DNA of 64,000 nucleotides, taken from assembly GCF_001584615.1 (NCBI RefSeq), contig NZ_LQQC01000002.1:124001-188000 (forward strand). The letters are read 5' to 3'. A program made the position numbers and the translations under genes. The DNA comes from Brevibacterium ravenspurgense. GTDB taxonomy: Bacteria; Actinomycetota; Actinomycetes; Actinomycetales; Brevibacteriaceae. This document shows, in pieces, positions 57,104 through 64,000 of this stretch. The notes below the pieces were generated by a model. The model was given only the letters and a program-made list of their open reading frames with translations. It did not search any database and was not told the DNA's origin. Every line of letters starts with the position of its first letter. Within the stretch, counting starts at the first letter, position 1.

Positions 57104-58702
57104 ATGACCACTGTCGAACTGCAGCTGCCCGAAGGCATGGAAATCACCGCTGAGCTCAAGCCCGAATACTCCAAGGTCCTCACCGCTGAGGCCCTGCAGC
57201 TCATCGCCGACCTGCACCGCAAGTACGAAGGCGAACGCCAGGACCGCCTGGCCGCGCGCGTCGAACGCCAGAAGTTCCTCGACGAAGGCGGCGAACTCGA
57301 CTTCCTCGAAGAGACCAAGGCCATCCGCGAAGACGAGACCTGGCAGGTGGCGCCTCCTGCCCCCGGCCTGGAAGACCGCCGTGTTGAGGTTACCGGCCCC
57401 ACGTACCGCAAGATGACGATCAACGCGCTTAACTCCGGCGCCAAGGCGTGGCTGGCAGACCAGGAAGACGCCAACACTCCCGCGTGGGACTCCGTCATCG
57501 GCGGACAGATCAACCTGCTTGACGCAACCAACCGCGAAATCGACTTCGTTGCCGAAGAAACCGGCAAGGAATACAAGCTGCGTCCCGACGAAGAGCTGCC
57601 CACAATCATCGTGCGCCCCCGCGGCTGGCACATGACCGAAAAGCACATCCTCGTTGACGGCACTCCTGTCTCCGGTTCGATCGTCGACTTCGTGCTGTAC
57701 TTCGCAAGTGCCGGCCGCAAGCAGATTGAAAAGGGCCGCGGCCCCTACTTCTACCTGCCGAAGATGGAATCGCACCTGGAAGCCCGCCTGTGGAACAACA
57801 TCTTCGTTGACGCTCAGGAAGCCCTCGGCGTTCCGCGCGGCACCATCCGCGCCACCTGCCTCATCGAAACCTACCCGGCGGCGTTCGAAATGGAAGAGAT
57901 CCTCTACGAACTGCGCGAACACTCCTCGGGGCTCAACGCAGGCCGTTGGGACTACATCTTCTCGGTCATCAAGACCCACCGGAACAAGGGCGAAGACTGG
58001 ATCACCCCGGACCGCGCTCAGGTGACCATGACCGTTCCGTTCATGCGCGCCTACACCGAACTTCTGGTGCGCACTTGCCACAAGCGCGGTGCACACGCCA
58101 TCGGCGGTATGTCGGCATTCATCCCCTCGAAGGACGAAGAAGCCAACAAGAAGGCATACGACCAGGTCACGAACGACAAGTCGCGTGAAGCCGGCGACGG
58201 CTTTGACGGTTCGTGGGTTGCCCACCCCGGCATGGTCGAAACCTGCAAGGAAGCTTTCACCAAGGTTCTGGGTGAGCGTCCTAACCAGATCGACAAGAAG
58301 CGCGAAGACGTCAACGTCACCGCAGCCGACCTCCTCAGTGTGAAGGACACCCCCGGCCAGATCACGGAAGGCGGCCTGCGCACCAACATTTCGGTGGGCA
58401 TCCAGTACGTCCAGTCGTGGCTCAACGGCAACGGGGCGGCCGCCATCAACGGTCTGATGGAGGACGCCGCGACCGCTGAGATCTCCCGCAGCCAGGTGTG
58501 GCAGTGGGTCAAGGAAGGCGTGAAGCTGGACGACTCGGGTGAGCAGATCACGAAGGACTTCGTGCAGAAGCTCATTGACGAAGAGACCGCGAAGCTCTCC
58601 GGTGACAACCTCGAGCAGGCAACCAAGCTCTTCACCGAAATGGCGCTGGATGACGAATACCATGACTTCCTCACCCTGCCGGCTTACGAGCTGCTGGGCT
58701 GA
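57104..58702 (+). CDS. aceB: Malate synthase A
   Basis: A 532-aa malate synthase (acetyl-CoA plus glyoxylate to malate). RPRGWHMTEKHILVDG, FYLPKMESHLEARLWN, SSGLNAGRWDYIFSVIK and the GGMSAFIPSKDEEANKKAYD/GSWVAHPGMV boxes are typical of the A isoform. No isocitrate lyase is adjacent, so glyoxylate may come from glycolate. SD AGGAGA before ATG 57104. Confidence 0.95.
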   Translation: MTTVELQLPEGMEITAELKPEYSKVLTAEALQLIADLHRKYEGERQDRLAARVERQKFLDEGGELDFLEETKAIREDETWQVAPPAPGLEDRRVEVTGPTYRKMTINALNSGAKAWLADQEDANTPAWDSVIGGQINLLDATNREIDFVAEETGKEYKLRPDEELPTIIVRPRGWHMTEKHILVDGTPVSGSIVDFVLYFASAGRKQIEKGRGPYFYLPKMESHLEARLWNNIFVDAQEALGVPRGTIRATCLIETYPAAFEMEEILYELREHSSGLNAGRWDYIFSVIKTHRNKGEDWITPDRAQVTMTVPFMRAYTELLVRTCHKRGAHAIGGMSAFIPSKDEEANKKAYDQVTNDKSREAGDGFDGSWVAHPGMVETCKEAFTKVLGERPNQIDKKREDVNVTAADLLSVKDTPGQITEGGLRTNISVGIQYVQSWLNGNGAAAINGLMEDAATAEISRSQVWQWVKEGVKLDDSGEQITKDFVQKLIDEETAKLSGDNLEQATKLFTEMALDDEYHDFLTLPAYELLG

Positions 58703-58741
58703 TGGAAACCTGAGCTGAAGGATCCTCCTCCCGAAGCTCAA

Positions 58742-58780
58742 CACTGAGGCCCCCGCGAAGTGTTCGCGGGGGCCTCAGTG
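58742..58780. terminator. Very strong hairpin after aceB
   Basis: Perfect 18-bp stem (58742-58759 with 58763-58780) with a 3-nt loop, located between aceB and the converging kinase gene. No U-run follows. Confidence 0.85.
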
Positions 58781-58833
58781 CGTTCTGGCAACGGTCAGTG
58801 GGCAGCTGTCGCAGAGCAGCCGTCCAACGGCAG

Positions 58834-59604
58834 TCACCTGCCGCGCAGAACCTCTTCAGCGGCTGACACAGTGTCTGGCGTGTACATCGATCCGAACAGG
58901 TGAACGTGGGCCAGAAGGCCGAACAGCTGGTGTGCGGGAATATCGTCACGCCAGCCGCTCGGCATGGGGTGCTCGGATTCATAGCCGGCGAAGATTTCGT
59001 TCAGGTGGGCAGCGCCGAACATGGCGAGCATCGCCAGATCTTCTAATCGGTGACCGCCGTGGGCGGCCGGGTCGATGAGCACCGCACCGTCTGCCGTCCA
59101 CATGACATTGCCGCTCCACAGGTCGCCGTGGACGCGTGCTGGTTCTTCTGCCGGCCCGCCGGCAATGCCGTTGTAGGCGCCTTCTGCGATGAGGTCGACT
59201 GCTTCTTCAACCGCAGCCGCACCGCGGGCTCCCAACTGCCCGCGAGCGCGCTCCAAAAGCGGGCGCAGACGGTCCTCAGCCCAGAACTCACCGAAAGATT
59301 CACGAGGTGCCGCCGGCACCTCGAACGGCTGACTCAGGGGACCGAAGTAGGCGGGGGAGCGGGGCGCCCAACCGAACCCCGGTGCACCTGAGCTGTGCAG
59401 GCGGGCCAGCCGCGCACCAAAAGTGCGCGCCGCCTCGGGAGTCGAGGGGGCAGGGTCCAGCCGTTCCAGCTCGAGCCGGTCATCGGCCACGCCGAGGACC
59501 CGAACCACCGGAATGGCCCCGGGTTCAGCAAGCCAACGCAGACCGGCAGCTTCAGCTTGGAAAAAGCCAGTGGGAGCACCAGCGCGCTGTTTGGTGAAGG
59601 CCAT
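58834..59604 (-). CDS. Fructosamine kinase family protein
   Basis: A 256-aa kinase-fold protein. PARVHGDLWSGNVMW is the catalytic loop and VLIDPAAHGGHRLEDLAMLA the metal-binding box of fructosamine-3-kinase-like enzymes, which phosphorylate ketoamines on glycated proteins so that the sugar falls off. The first lines (TGFFQAEAAGLRWL) also match the family. ATG 59604. Its 5' side borders the A+T-rich island. Confidence 0.88.
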   Translation of the reverse strand: MAFTKQRAGAPTGFFQAEAAGLRWLAEPGAIPVVRVLGVADDRLELERLDPAPSTPEAARTFGARLARLHSSGAPGFGWAPRSPAYFGPLSQPFEVPAAPRESFGEFWAEDRLRPLLERARGQLGARGAAAVEEAVDLIAEGAYNGIAGGPAEEPARVHGDLWSGNVMWTADGAVLIDPAAHGGHRLEDLAMLAMFGAAHLNEIFAGYESEHPMPSGWRDDIPAHQLFGLLAHVHLFGSMYTPDTVSAAEEVLRGR

Positions 59605-59626
59605 GTACTTCAGTGTAGGAGCAGCC

Positions 59627-60058
59627 TCATGACCTCGACCTGCTGCCGCGGATTTTGATGTAGAGCCATCTGGCTACGGCCACAATAGCGTAAATGAGTG
59701 TGGCGGATGCTGTGGTGGGCAAAACAATATAAAGAAGAGTAATAAAGACGCTCTCTATTGACCATTTCGGGCCAGAAGGATAAAGAGCCATTCCAACCAG
59801 CGTGCAGAGCACAGTGAACAAGAGCAGTGACAGAATCACAGCCCACATTGTCCGCATGGCCCTCGTCGCAATAATAAAACCGGCGGCGACGATAGCAGGA
59901 ATAGTTGTGACCCCTACATAATATTGATTATATTCGCGTGGGCCATAGGGTCCGAATGGAAAGTTAGAATAATAGCAAAAGCAGGCTGTGGCACTGATCA
60001 AGATGCCCACTGCAATCGCAATTCGGTGGAAGCTCAAAGCCGTACCCTTAGTGTTCAC
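59627..60058 (-). CDS. Small four-helix membrane protein of the A+T-rich island
   Basis: A 143-aa protein with four hydrophobic segments (about 15-31, 47-64, 69-90 and 104-132) and a basic C-terminus (KIRGSRSRS). GTG start. It stands 26 nt behind the secreted-protein gene and is probably in its operon. A decayed paralogue lies on the other side of that gene. Base composition is visibly lower in G+C than neighbours. No known family is recognised. Confidence 0.7.
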   Translation of the reverse strand: MNTKGTALSFHRIAIAVGILISATACFCYYSNFPFGPYGPREYNQYYVGVTTIPAIVAAGFIIATRAMRTMWAVILSLLLFTVLCTLVGMALYPSGPKWSIESVFITLLYIVLPTTASATLIYAIVAVARWLYIKIRGSRSRS

Positions 60059-60063
60059 TTATT
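60019..60063 (-). repeat. Copy 1 of a 45-bp repeat at the start of the membrane-protein gene
   Basis: Matches 61996-62040 at 42 of 45 positions. It covers the start codon and first codons of both membrane-protein copies, evidence for duplication of the gene together with its immediate upstream bases. Confidence 0.9.
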
Positions 60064-60084
60064 TCTGGATGTTACTGTTCTTCG

Positions 60085-61455
60085 CTAGCTATTCTTATGA
60101 ATAGCACAGTCCATGGGCCAGTGGCTACCGGTGTTGACAGACACATCGAGCTCCACGTTAACGCCCATTGGCGGAAAAAGGCCCAAAAAGCTGTCGTACT
60201 CGTATCGGTAGGCGCATCCGCTGCTACGGCCTTTGGAGCTTGTAGTTTGATAAACAAGTTCGTGATTAGGAGCGCCATCATGTTTGCCGGTAACGCGCAT
60301 TCGACCGCCAGGATCGTATGAAGCGGTGACATCTACATTTATTGCTGGCGCTTGATTACATAGTGGGTTGGCGATGTTCTGAGTGAATCTCACCACTGCA
60401 ATGGTGGATCCAGAGACCGTGGTGTTAAGACCAGACTTGTCCGCTGTCTTACGCTCTACGATTTTTCCGTCTTTTATTGCCTGTGTTTCGCCTACTTTAT
60501 GGTCGATGTAGTCCGTGTGGGTTTTGCCGTTAATTACAGTCACGTTGCCGTGGTTTTCTCCACGGGAGGATGCGTAGCCTAGTCCCACATCTCGCGTTCG
60601 GAATGGCCTGTTGTCTCCAGCGTAGGAATCGAAGTCTCCGCCGCAGACTAGTGGTTTCTCGACTGATTTTTCCGGAATGAAGGTTGAGTATAGAAGCTGG
60701 GCCGATCCGTCAGCTGACTTCTCCGAGGAGGTCCGTGGCTCGAAAACATCGGTGTTGTGTTGGGCGGAACGCACTTCGGGATTGTTGATGTTCAGGCCAA
60801 TAGACGCATCATTCGCTGGCGGTATCGTTACACCGTAGATGTGCTGCGTCTGTTCGCCATCTTTTTCCACTGTGTCAGAAATAAAGGTGTAGACGTTGGG
60901 CTTCGACCGATCGATAGTTTCGTCAATGTATTGGCTCTCCCGCGTTGTGGCAGCTTTCTTACCGTTGCGGTAGGCGGTCCACTGTGGTCGGTTGTCAATG
61001 TTGGGCCAGTCGAATACGGCTTCATGACTGCCGGCGCTCCACATAAACTGTTCGCCGGATGGGTTGCCTTGAACGTTCTCCTGTTTGGGCGAGACCAAGT
61101 ACCTCTCAACTATAGTGCCGTCGGCGTCAGTTTTCAGTATCAGTCGATTGAGTGGGTCGTATTCGGCATTGCCGGGCTTATTCCGTGTTTCCGACCGGTT
61201 GCGGTGGGCTTCTGGCTGGTCGTTAACATCTACACTTCCTGCAGGTCGAGGTGCATTGAGTTCGGCCAGGCTGACCGCAGGCCCGGTTTCCCAAAGCTGT
61301 CCTTTTCCTGCCCGTGGGAGGGCCGTGTCCGCAGTGTGAGTGATACCTCTCGATTCAACATTGCTGTCCGGTTCTACAGCAATTGCAGTCGCAGTAGGAA
61401 ACGCAAGAGAGAGCGCGATCGTAAGGGGTGCAATGCCAAAATGGGAGTACCTCAT
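60085..61455 (-). CDS. Secreted protein of unknown function, DUF3238-like
   Basis: A 456-aa exported protein with a signal peptide (about 1-26, TAIA-VEPD). No other membrane segment. Residues 27-240 have no recognised fold. Residues 255-455 contain STFIPEKSV, GGDFDSYAGDNRPFRTR and GGRMRVTGKHDGAPNHELVY, a motif order I recall from secreted DUF3238-type domains. The four cysteines (271, 366, 414, 450) all lie in this half and could form two disulfides. SD GAAGAAGGA before ATG 61455. The gene is A+T-richer than the chromosome around it, suggesting transfer. Confidence 0.7.
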   Translation of the reverse strand: MRYSHFGIAPLTIALSLAFPTATAIAVEPDSNVESRGITHTADTALPRAGKGQLWETGPAVSLAELNAPRPAGSVDVNDQPEAHRNRSETRNKPGNAEYDPLNRLILKTDADGTIVERYLVSPKQENVQGNPSGEQFMWSAGSHEAVFDWPNIDNRPQWTAYRNGKKAATTRESQYIDETIDRSKPNVYTFISDTVEKDGEQTQHIYGVTIPPANDASIGLNINNPEVRSAQHNTDVFEPRTSSEKSADGSAQLLYSTFIPEKSVEKPLVCGGDFDSYAGDNRPFRTRDVGLGYASSRGENHGNVTVINGKTHTDYIDHKVGETQAIKDGKIVERKTADKSGLNTTVSGSTIAVVRFTQNIANPLCNQAPAINVDVTASYDPGGRMRVTGKHDGAPNHELVYQTTSSKGRSSGCAYRYEYDSFLGLFPPMGVNVELDVSVNTGSHWPMDCAIHKNS

Positions 61456-61616
61456 TGTGTCCTTCTTCGGCGTTCGATAATTCTATTTTAAGCTATCAGG
61501 TCGCTCGAGTCGTGTAAACAGTGCCGATAAGCCTCGGTTGCTGTCTGTGTTGGCATTTGCTCGGGGCAATGTCCCCTGTGCAACTGCGGCTGCGGTAGGT
61601 CTGAGTGCTTTTGACA

Positions 61617-62035
61617 AGACCCTGCCGCGGACTTTGGCGTACAGTCATCTTGTAAGGGTTGCCAGTTCAAAGATTAGAAGGGCAGCTGTCAGCATAGGCA
61701 GGTCGAAATAGTAAAGATTTATAGAAGCTACGCTAAACCGCAAACCCAGAAACCAGAGTCAATCGTCGCCATTACGAGGCCGGTGACTAGGAACATTTCG
61801 TAAGCGACAGGAGCATGGACCAGCCGGGGCGCATGGAACGCGCAGCGGTCGATGTGTCGGTCGCGCCCAAAGCGGGAAAGAAAGTCACGCCTATGTAGCC
61901 GAGATAGTTTCCAAGATCCCTGTAACGGTTGACGGGGATTCCGGTGTACATGCAGAACCACACCAGTCCGGATGTAAGTCTGCTGACAGACAGTGCAATT
62001 CGGTGGAAGTTCACAGCCGTACCCTTAGTGTTCAT
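61617..62035 (-). pseudogene. Decayed copy of the small membrane-protein gene
   Basis: Reading from ATG 62035 gives MNTKGTAVNFHRIALSVSRL, close to the intact paralogue's MNTKGTALSFHRIAIAVGIL, but the frame ends at about 61787 after MLLSLTKCS. A shift of frame recovers YEMFLVTGLVMA, and farther down VASINLYYFDLPMLTAALLI aligns with the last helix of the paralogue. There ARWLYIKIRG of the intact gene reads TR-stop-LYAKVRG, a Trp codon turned TGA (about 61648). At least one frameshift and one stop make it non-functional. Confidence 0.75.
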
Positions 62036-62040
62036 TTATT
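61996..62040 (-). repeat. Copy 2 of the 45-bp repeat at the start of the pseudogene
   Basis: Partner of the segment at 60019-60063, three mismatches in 45 bases, spanning the pseudogene start codon (ATG here, GTG in the intact copy). Confidence 0.9.
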
Positions 62041-62085
62041 GCCGGCTTCACGTTGGTCGTATGACCACGATAGCGTCGCGGACTC

Positions 62086-63483
62086 TTAGCTGGTTTTGCC
62101 TGCGGGTCTGTCTGGCCAGTCTTGGTGCCCCTTGGTACGGGGCACATTGATTCCGGCCTCTTTGCCAGCCGGGGCCGAGGCGGGGCTTGCGGATTCGTGG
62201 CTCGTGCCCCGGATCTTCGCAATGGTCCGCATGAGGTGGTAGATGCCGATAGCGCACGCAGTGCCGATCGCGATGCCCTCAAAGCGCATGCCCGCCGGAG
62301 CCCACGTGTAGTTGGCGATTGCGGTGATCATGGCAACCGCTGCCGTGTTGAGGTTTACCGGATCAGAGAAGTCCACGCGGTTCTGCACCCAAATGCGGAT
62401 GCCGAGCATGCCGATCATGCCGTAGAGAACAGTGGCGGCACCGCCGAGAACGCCCGGCGGGATGGTGGCAATGGCCGCACCGAACTTCGGCGTCATCGAC
62501 AGTGCCAGCGCACACAGGGCGGCAAACATGTAGGCCGCCGTTGAATACACGCGAGTTGCAGCCATAACGCCGATGTTTTCGGCGTACGTCGTCGTACCGG
62601 AACCGCCGCCGGAACCGGCCAGAGCAGTTGAAAGACCATCGGCAATGAGAGCGCGTCCCGTAATGGGATCGAGGTTCTGGCCGGTCATAGCGGACACGGA
62701 CTTCACGTGGCCGATGTTCTCCGCCACCAGAACGAACACCACAGGAATGAACAGACCCAGGTGCGAGGCGTCAAAAGCCGGTGCGTGGAAGGCGGGCAGG
62801 CCCACCCATGAAGCCTCGCCGATGGCAGAGAAGTCCACTTCGCCTCGGATGACTGCGGTGATGTAGCCGGCCGCCACACCGAATAGGATCGAAAGCCTGC
62901 CGATGATGCCGCGGAAGAACACCGTGATGAACAGAATCGCCCCTATCGTCACCATGGCTGTGACGGGTGCGAGCTTCACCCAGTTCCACGCGGCAGGTGC
63001 CAGGTTGAAGCCGATGAGCGCCACAATCGCACCAGTGACCACCGGCGGCATCGTCACCTCGATCCAGCGCACACCGGCAAAGTGCACGATCACGCCGATC
63101 ACCAGCAGTGCAACACCCGTCGTGATGATTCCACCCTGAGCAAGAGCCATCCGCTCGGGATCAACACCCAGCCCGGACTCCGGATCAAAACCGGTGATCG
63201 CCCCGATCGGTGCCAGCAGCGCAAAAGACGAACCGAGATACGACGGCATCTTGCCCAGGGTGATCAGCAGGAACAGCAGTGTGCCGATCGCAGTGAAGAA
63301 CAGCGTCGTCGACGGAGGAAAACCTGTGAGAAGCGGCACAAGGAACGTCGCACCGAACATCGCGACAACGTGCTGGGCTCCGATCCCGAACGTCCGCCCC
63401 CAGGTCAGACGCTCCCTGGGGAGCACCACCTCGCCCGGGGAAACAGACTTGCCATTGCCGTGCAGCGACCAGATGCGATTCAT
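62086..63483 (-). CDS. uraA: Uracil-xanthine permease family (NCS2) transporter
   Basis: A 465-aa NCS2 permease, proton symport of uracil or a purine base. About 12-14 membrane segments. VLVAENIGHVKSVSAMTGQN contains the substrate-binding glutamate, and GSGGGSGTTTYAENIGVMAA is the second conserved glutamate region typical of UraA. A polar tail of about 35 residues follows. SD GAGGAGA before ATG 63483. Divergent from ftsK. Confidence 0.88.
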   Translation of the reverse strand: MNRIWSLHGNGKSVSPGEVVLPRERLTWGRTFGIGAQHVVAMFGATFLVPLLTGFPPSTTLFFTAIGTLLFLLITLGKMPSYLGSSFALLAPIGAITGFDPESGLGVDPERMALAQGGIITTGVALLVIGVIVHFAGVRWIEVTMPPVVTGAIVALIGFNLAPAAWNWVKLAPVTAMVTIGAILFITVFFRGIIGRLSILFGVAAGYITAVIRGEVDFSAIGEASWVGLPAFHAPAFDASHLGLFIPVVFVLVAENIGHVKSVSAMTGQNLDPITGRALIADGLSTALAGSGGGSGTTTYAENIGVMAATRVYSTAAYMFAALCALALSMTPKFGAAIATIPPGVLGGAATVLYGMIGMLGIRIWVQNRVDFSDPVNLNTAAVAMITAIANYTWAPAGMRFEGIAIGTACAIGIYHLMRTIAKIRGTSHESASPASAPAGKEAGINVPRTKGHQDWPDRPAGKTS

Positions 63484-63572
63484 GGTTCTCCTCGTGTTGA
63501 CAGGTGGGCGTGCTACACGCCGCAGACCACAGAATACGCGGCCTGGGCCGCCTGCGGGCCTACTATGGTTCC

Positions 63573-64000
63573 ATGGCGACCAGTACGACTTCCCCCGCTG
63601 CTGGTAAGCGCAAGAAGCGCGCGAGCAGTGCACCTGCCGAACCCGAAGCGGGGCCCAAGAAAGCAAACCCGGTGACCGGGGCATGGATGGGAGTTTCCCG
63701 CATGGCAGGCGATCGAACCCGCAAGGTGTTCTCAGAAGAACCCCACGACGACCCATCGCCAACCCGCCGTGACGGCACCGGCTTCTTCCTCATCGGCTTA
63801 GCCCTCGTCGTCGCCGCATTCGAATGGTGGAACATCCCCGGAGCCATCGGCGGTGCAGTGCGCGCTGTCGTCGAAGGCACCGCGGGCCGTGTTGCGCTGG
63901 CCCTGCCGATCATCTTCGTGGGCTACGCCGTGCGCCTGTTCATGCGCGGTGCTGACACCCGCGGCAACAACCGCATTCTTTTCGGCCTCATCGGCTTCGT
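63573..64000 (+). CDS. ftsK: DNA translocase FtsK, N-terminal part (3' truncated by window edge)
   Basis: The first 142 residues of FtsK/SpoIIIE: a basic, proline/alanine-rich cytosolic start, GAWMGVSRMAGDRTRKVFSE near residue 35, then membrane segments from about residue 70 (GFFLIGLALVVAAFEWW). The motor domain lies outside the window. TACTAT (63561-63566) ends 6 nt before the ATG, so the transcript is probably leaderless. Position after dapA-rnj is standard for actinobacteria. Confidence 0.88.
   Translation, partial: MATSTTSPAAGKRKKRASSAPAEPEAGPKKANPVTGAWMGVSRMAGDRTRKVFSEEPHDDPSPTRRDGTGFFLIGLALVVAAFEWWNIPGAIGGAVRAVVEGTAGRVALALPIIFVGYAVRLFMRGADTRGNNRILFGLIGF

Noticed and set aside
59605-62050. 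Insertion sequence as explanation for the A+T-rich island
   Set aside because: No transposase, terminal inverted repeats or target duplications could be seen; the internal repeat belongs to duplicated gene starts.
1-64000. tRNA or rRNA genes
   Set aside because: Intergenic gaps were read for cloverleaf arms and GTTCRANNC boxes without a convincing match; most gaps are too short.

Overview
The window is a high-GC chromosomal segment from a member of the Actinomycetota. The evidence is the gene order, which matches actinobacteria such as Mycobacterium: rplS-lepB-rnhB-DUF2469-yraN-comM-dprA-xerC; rpsB-tsf-pyrH-frr-cdsA-rlmN; dxr-rip1-ispG-GNAT-proS; rimP-nusA-ylxR-infB-rbfA-truB-ribF-rpsO-pnp-M16 peptidase-dapB-dapA-rnj-ftsK. 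Frequent GTG and TTG starts and several apparently leaderless genes fit the same group. I cannot fix the family or genus by reading alone.

Layout. 1-6.8 kb: end of ribosomal protein L19, two tandem signal peptidases, RNase HII, the yraN-comM-dprA genes and an XerC recombinase. 6.9-8.6 kb (minus strand): an NAD(P)-binding protein and a secreted M23-M15 two-domain cell-wall peptidase. 9.0-16.9 kb: rpsB-tsf, a minus-strand YeiH transporter, pyrH-frr-cdsA, rlmN with an acidic insert, a multi-repeat DivIVA-like protein and a shortened adenylate-former-like protein. 17-26.5 kb: glutaryl-CoA dehydrogenase (minus), then dxr-rip1 and ispG-GNAT, split by a TAXI-TRAP transporter. 26.5-31 kb: S4 protein, proS, an aminoglycoside-kinase-like gene and a Tat-type lipoprotein.

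31-44 kb is the translation and RNA block (rimP, nusA, ylxR, infB, rbfA, truB, ribF, rpsO, pnp). It contains a secreted VldE-like protein, a SatD plus membrane-protein pair, and a minus-strand luxS-mtnN operon that recycles S-adenosylhomocysteine and makes the AI-2 precursor. 44-54.6 kb carries an M16 peptidase, a ThDP enzyme, superoxide dismutase, UPF0371, the lysine/diaminopimelate genes dapB and dapA, and RNase J. 54.7-58.7 kb is a compact glycolate/glyoxylate module: an IclR regulator diverges from a GlcD-like oxidase, followed by malate synthase, with palindromic operators in front of both metabolic genes.

59.6-62.05 kb stands out. It is clearly A+T-richer than its surroundings and holds an orphan secreted protein (DUF3238-like by motif recall), a small membrane protein, and a decayed second copy of that membrane protein. 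It is the best candidate here for an undescribed or recently acquired system. A uracil/xanthine-type permease and the 5' end of ftsK close the window.

Control signals read by eye include many strong intrinsic terminators, a 12-bp hairpin that would bury the infB ribosome-binding site, an intercistronic hairpin in the TRAP operon, and -10 hexamers 4 to 8 nt before several start codons. No rRNA, tRNA, CRISPR array or insertion sequence was recognised.
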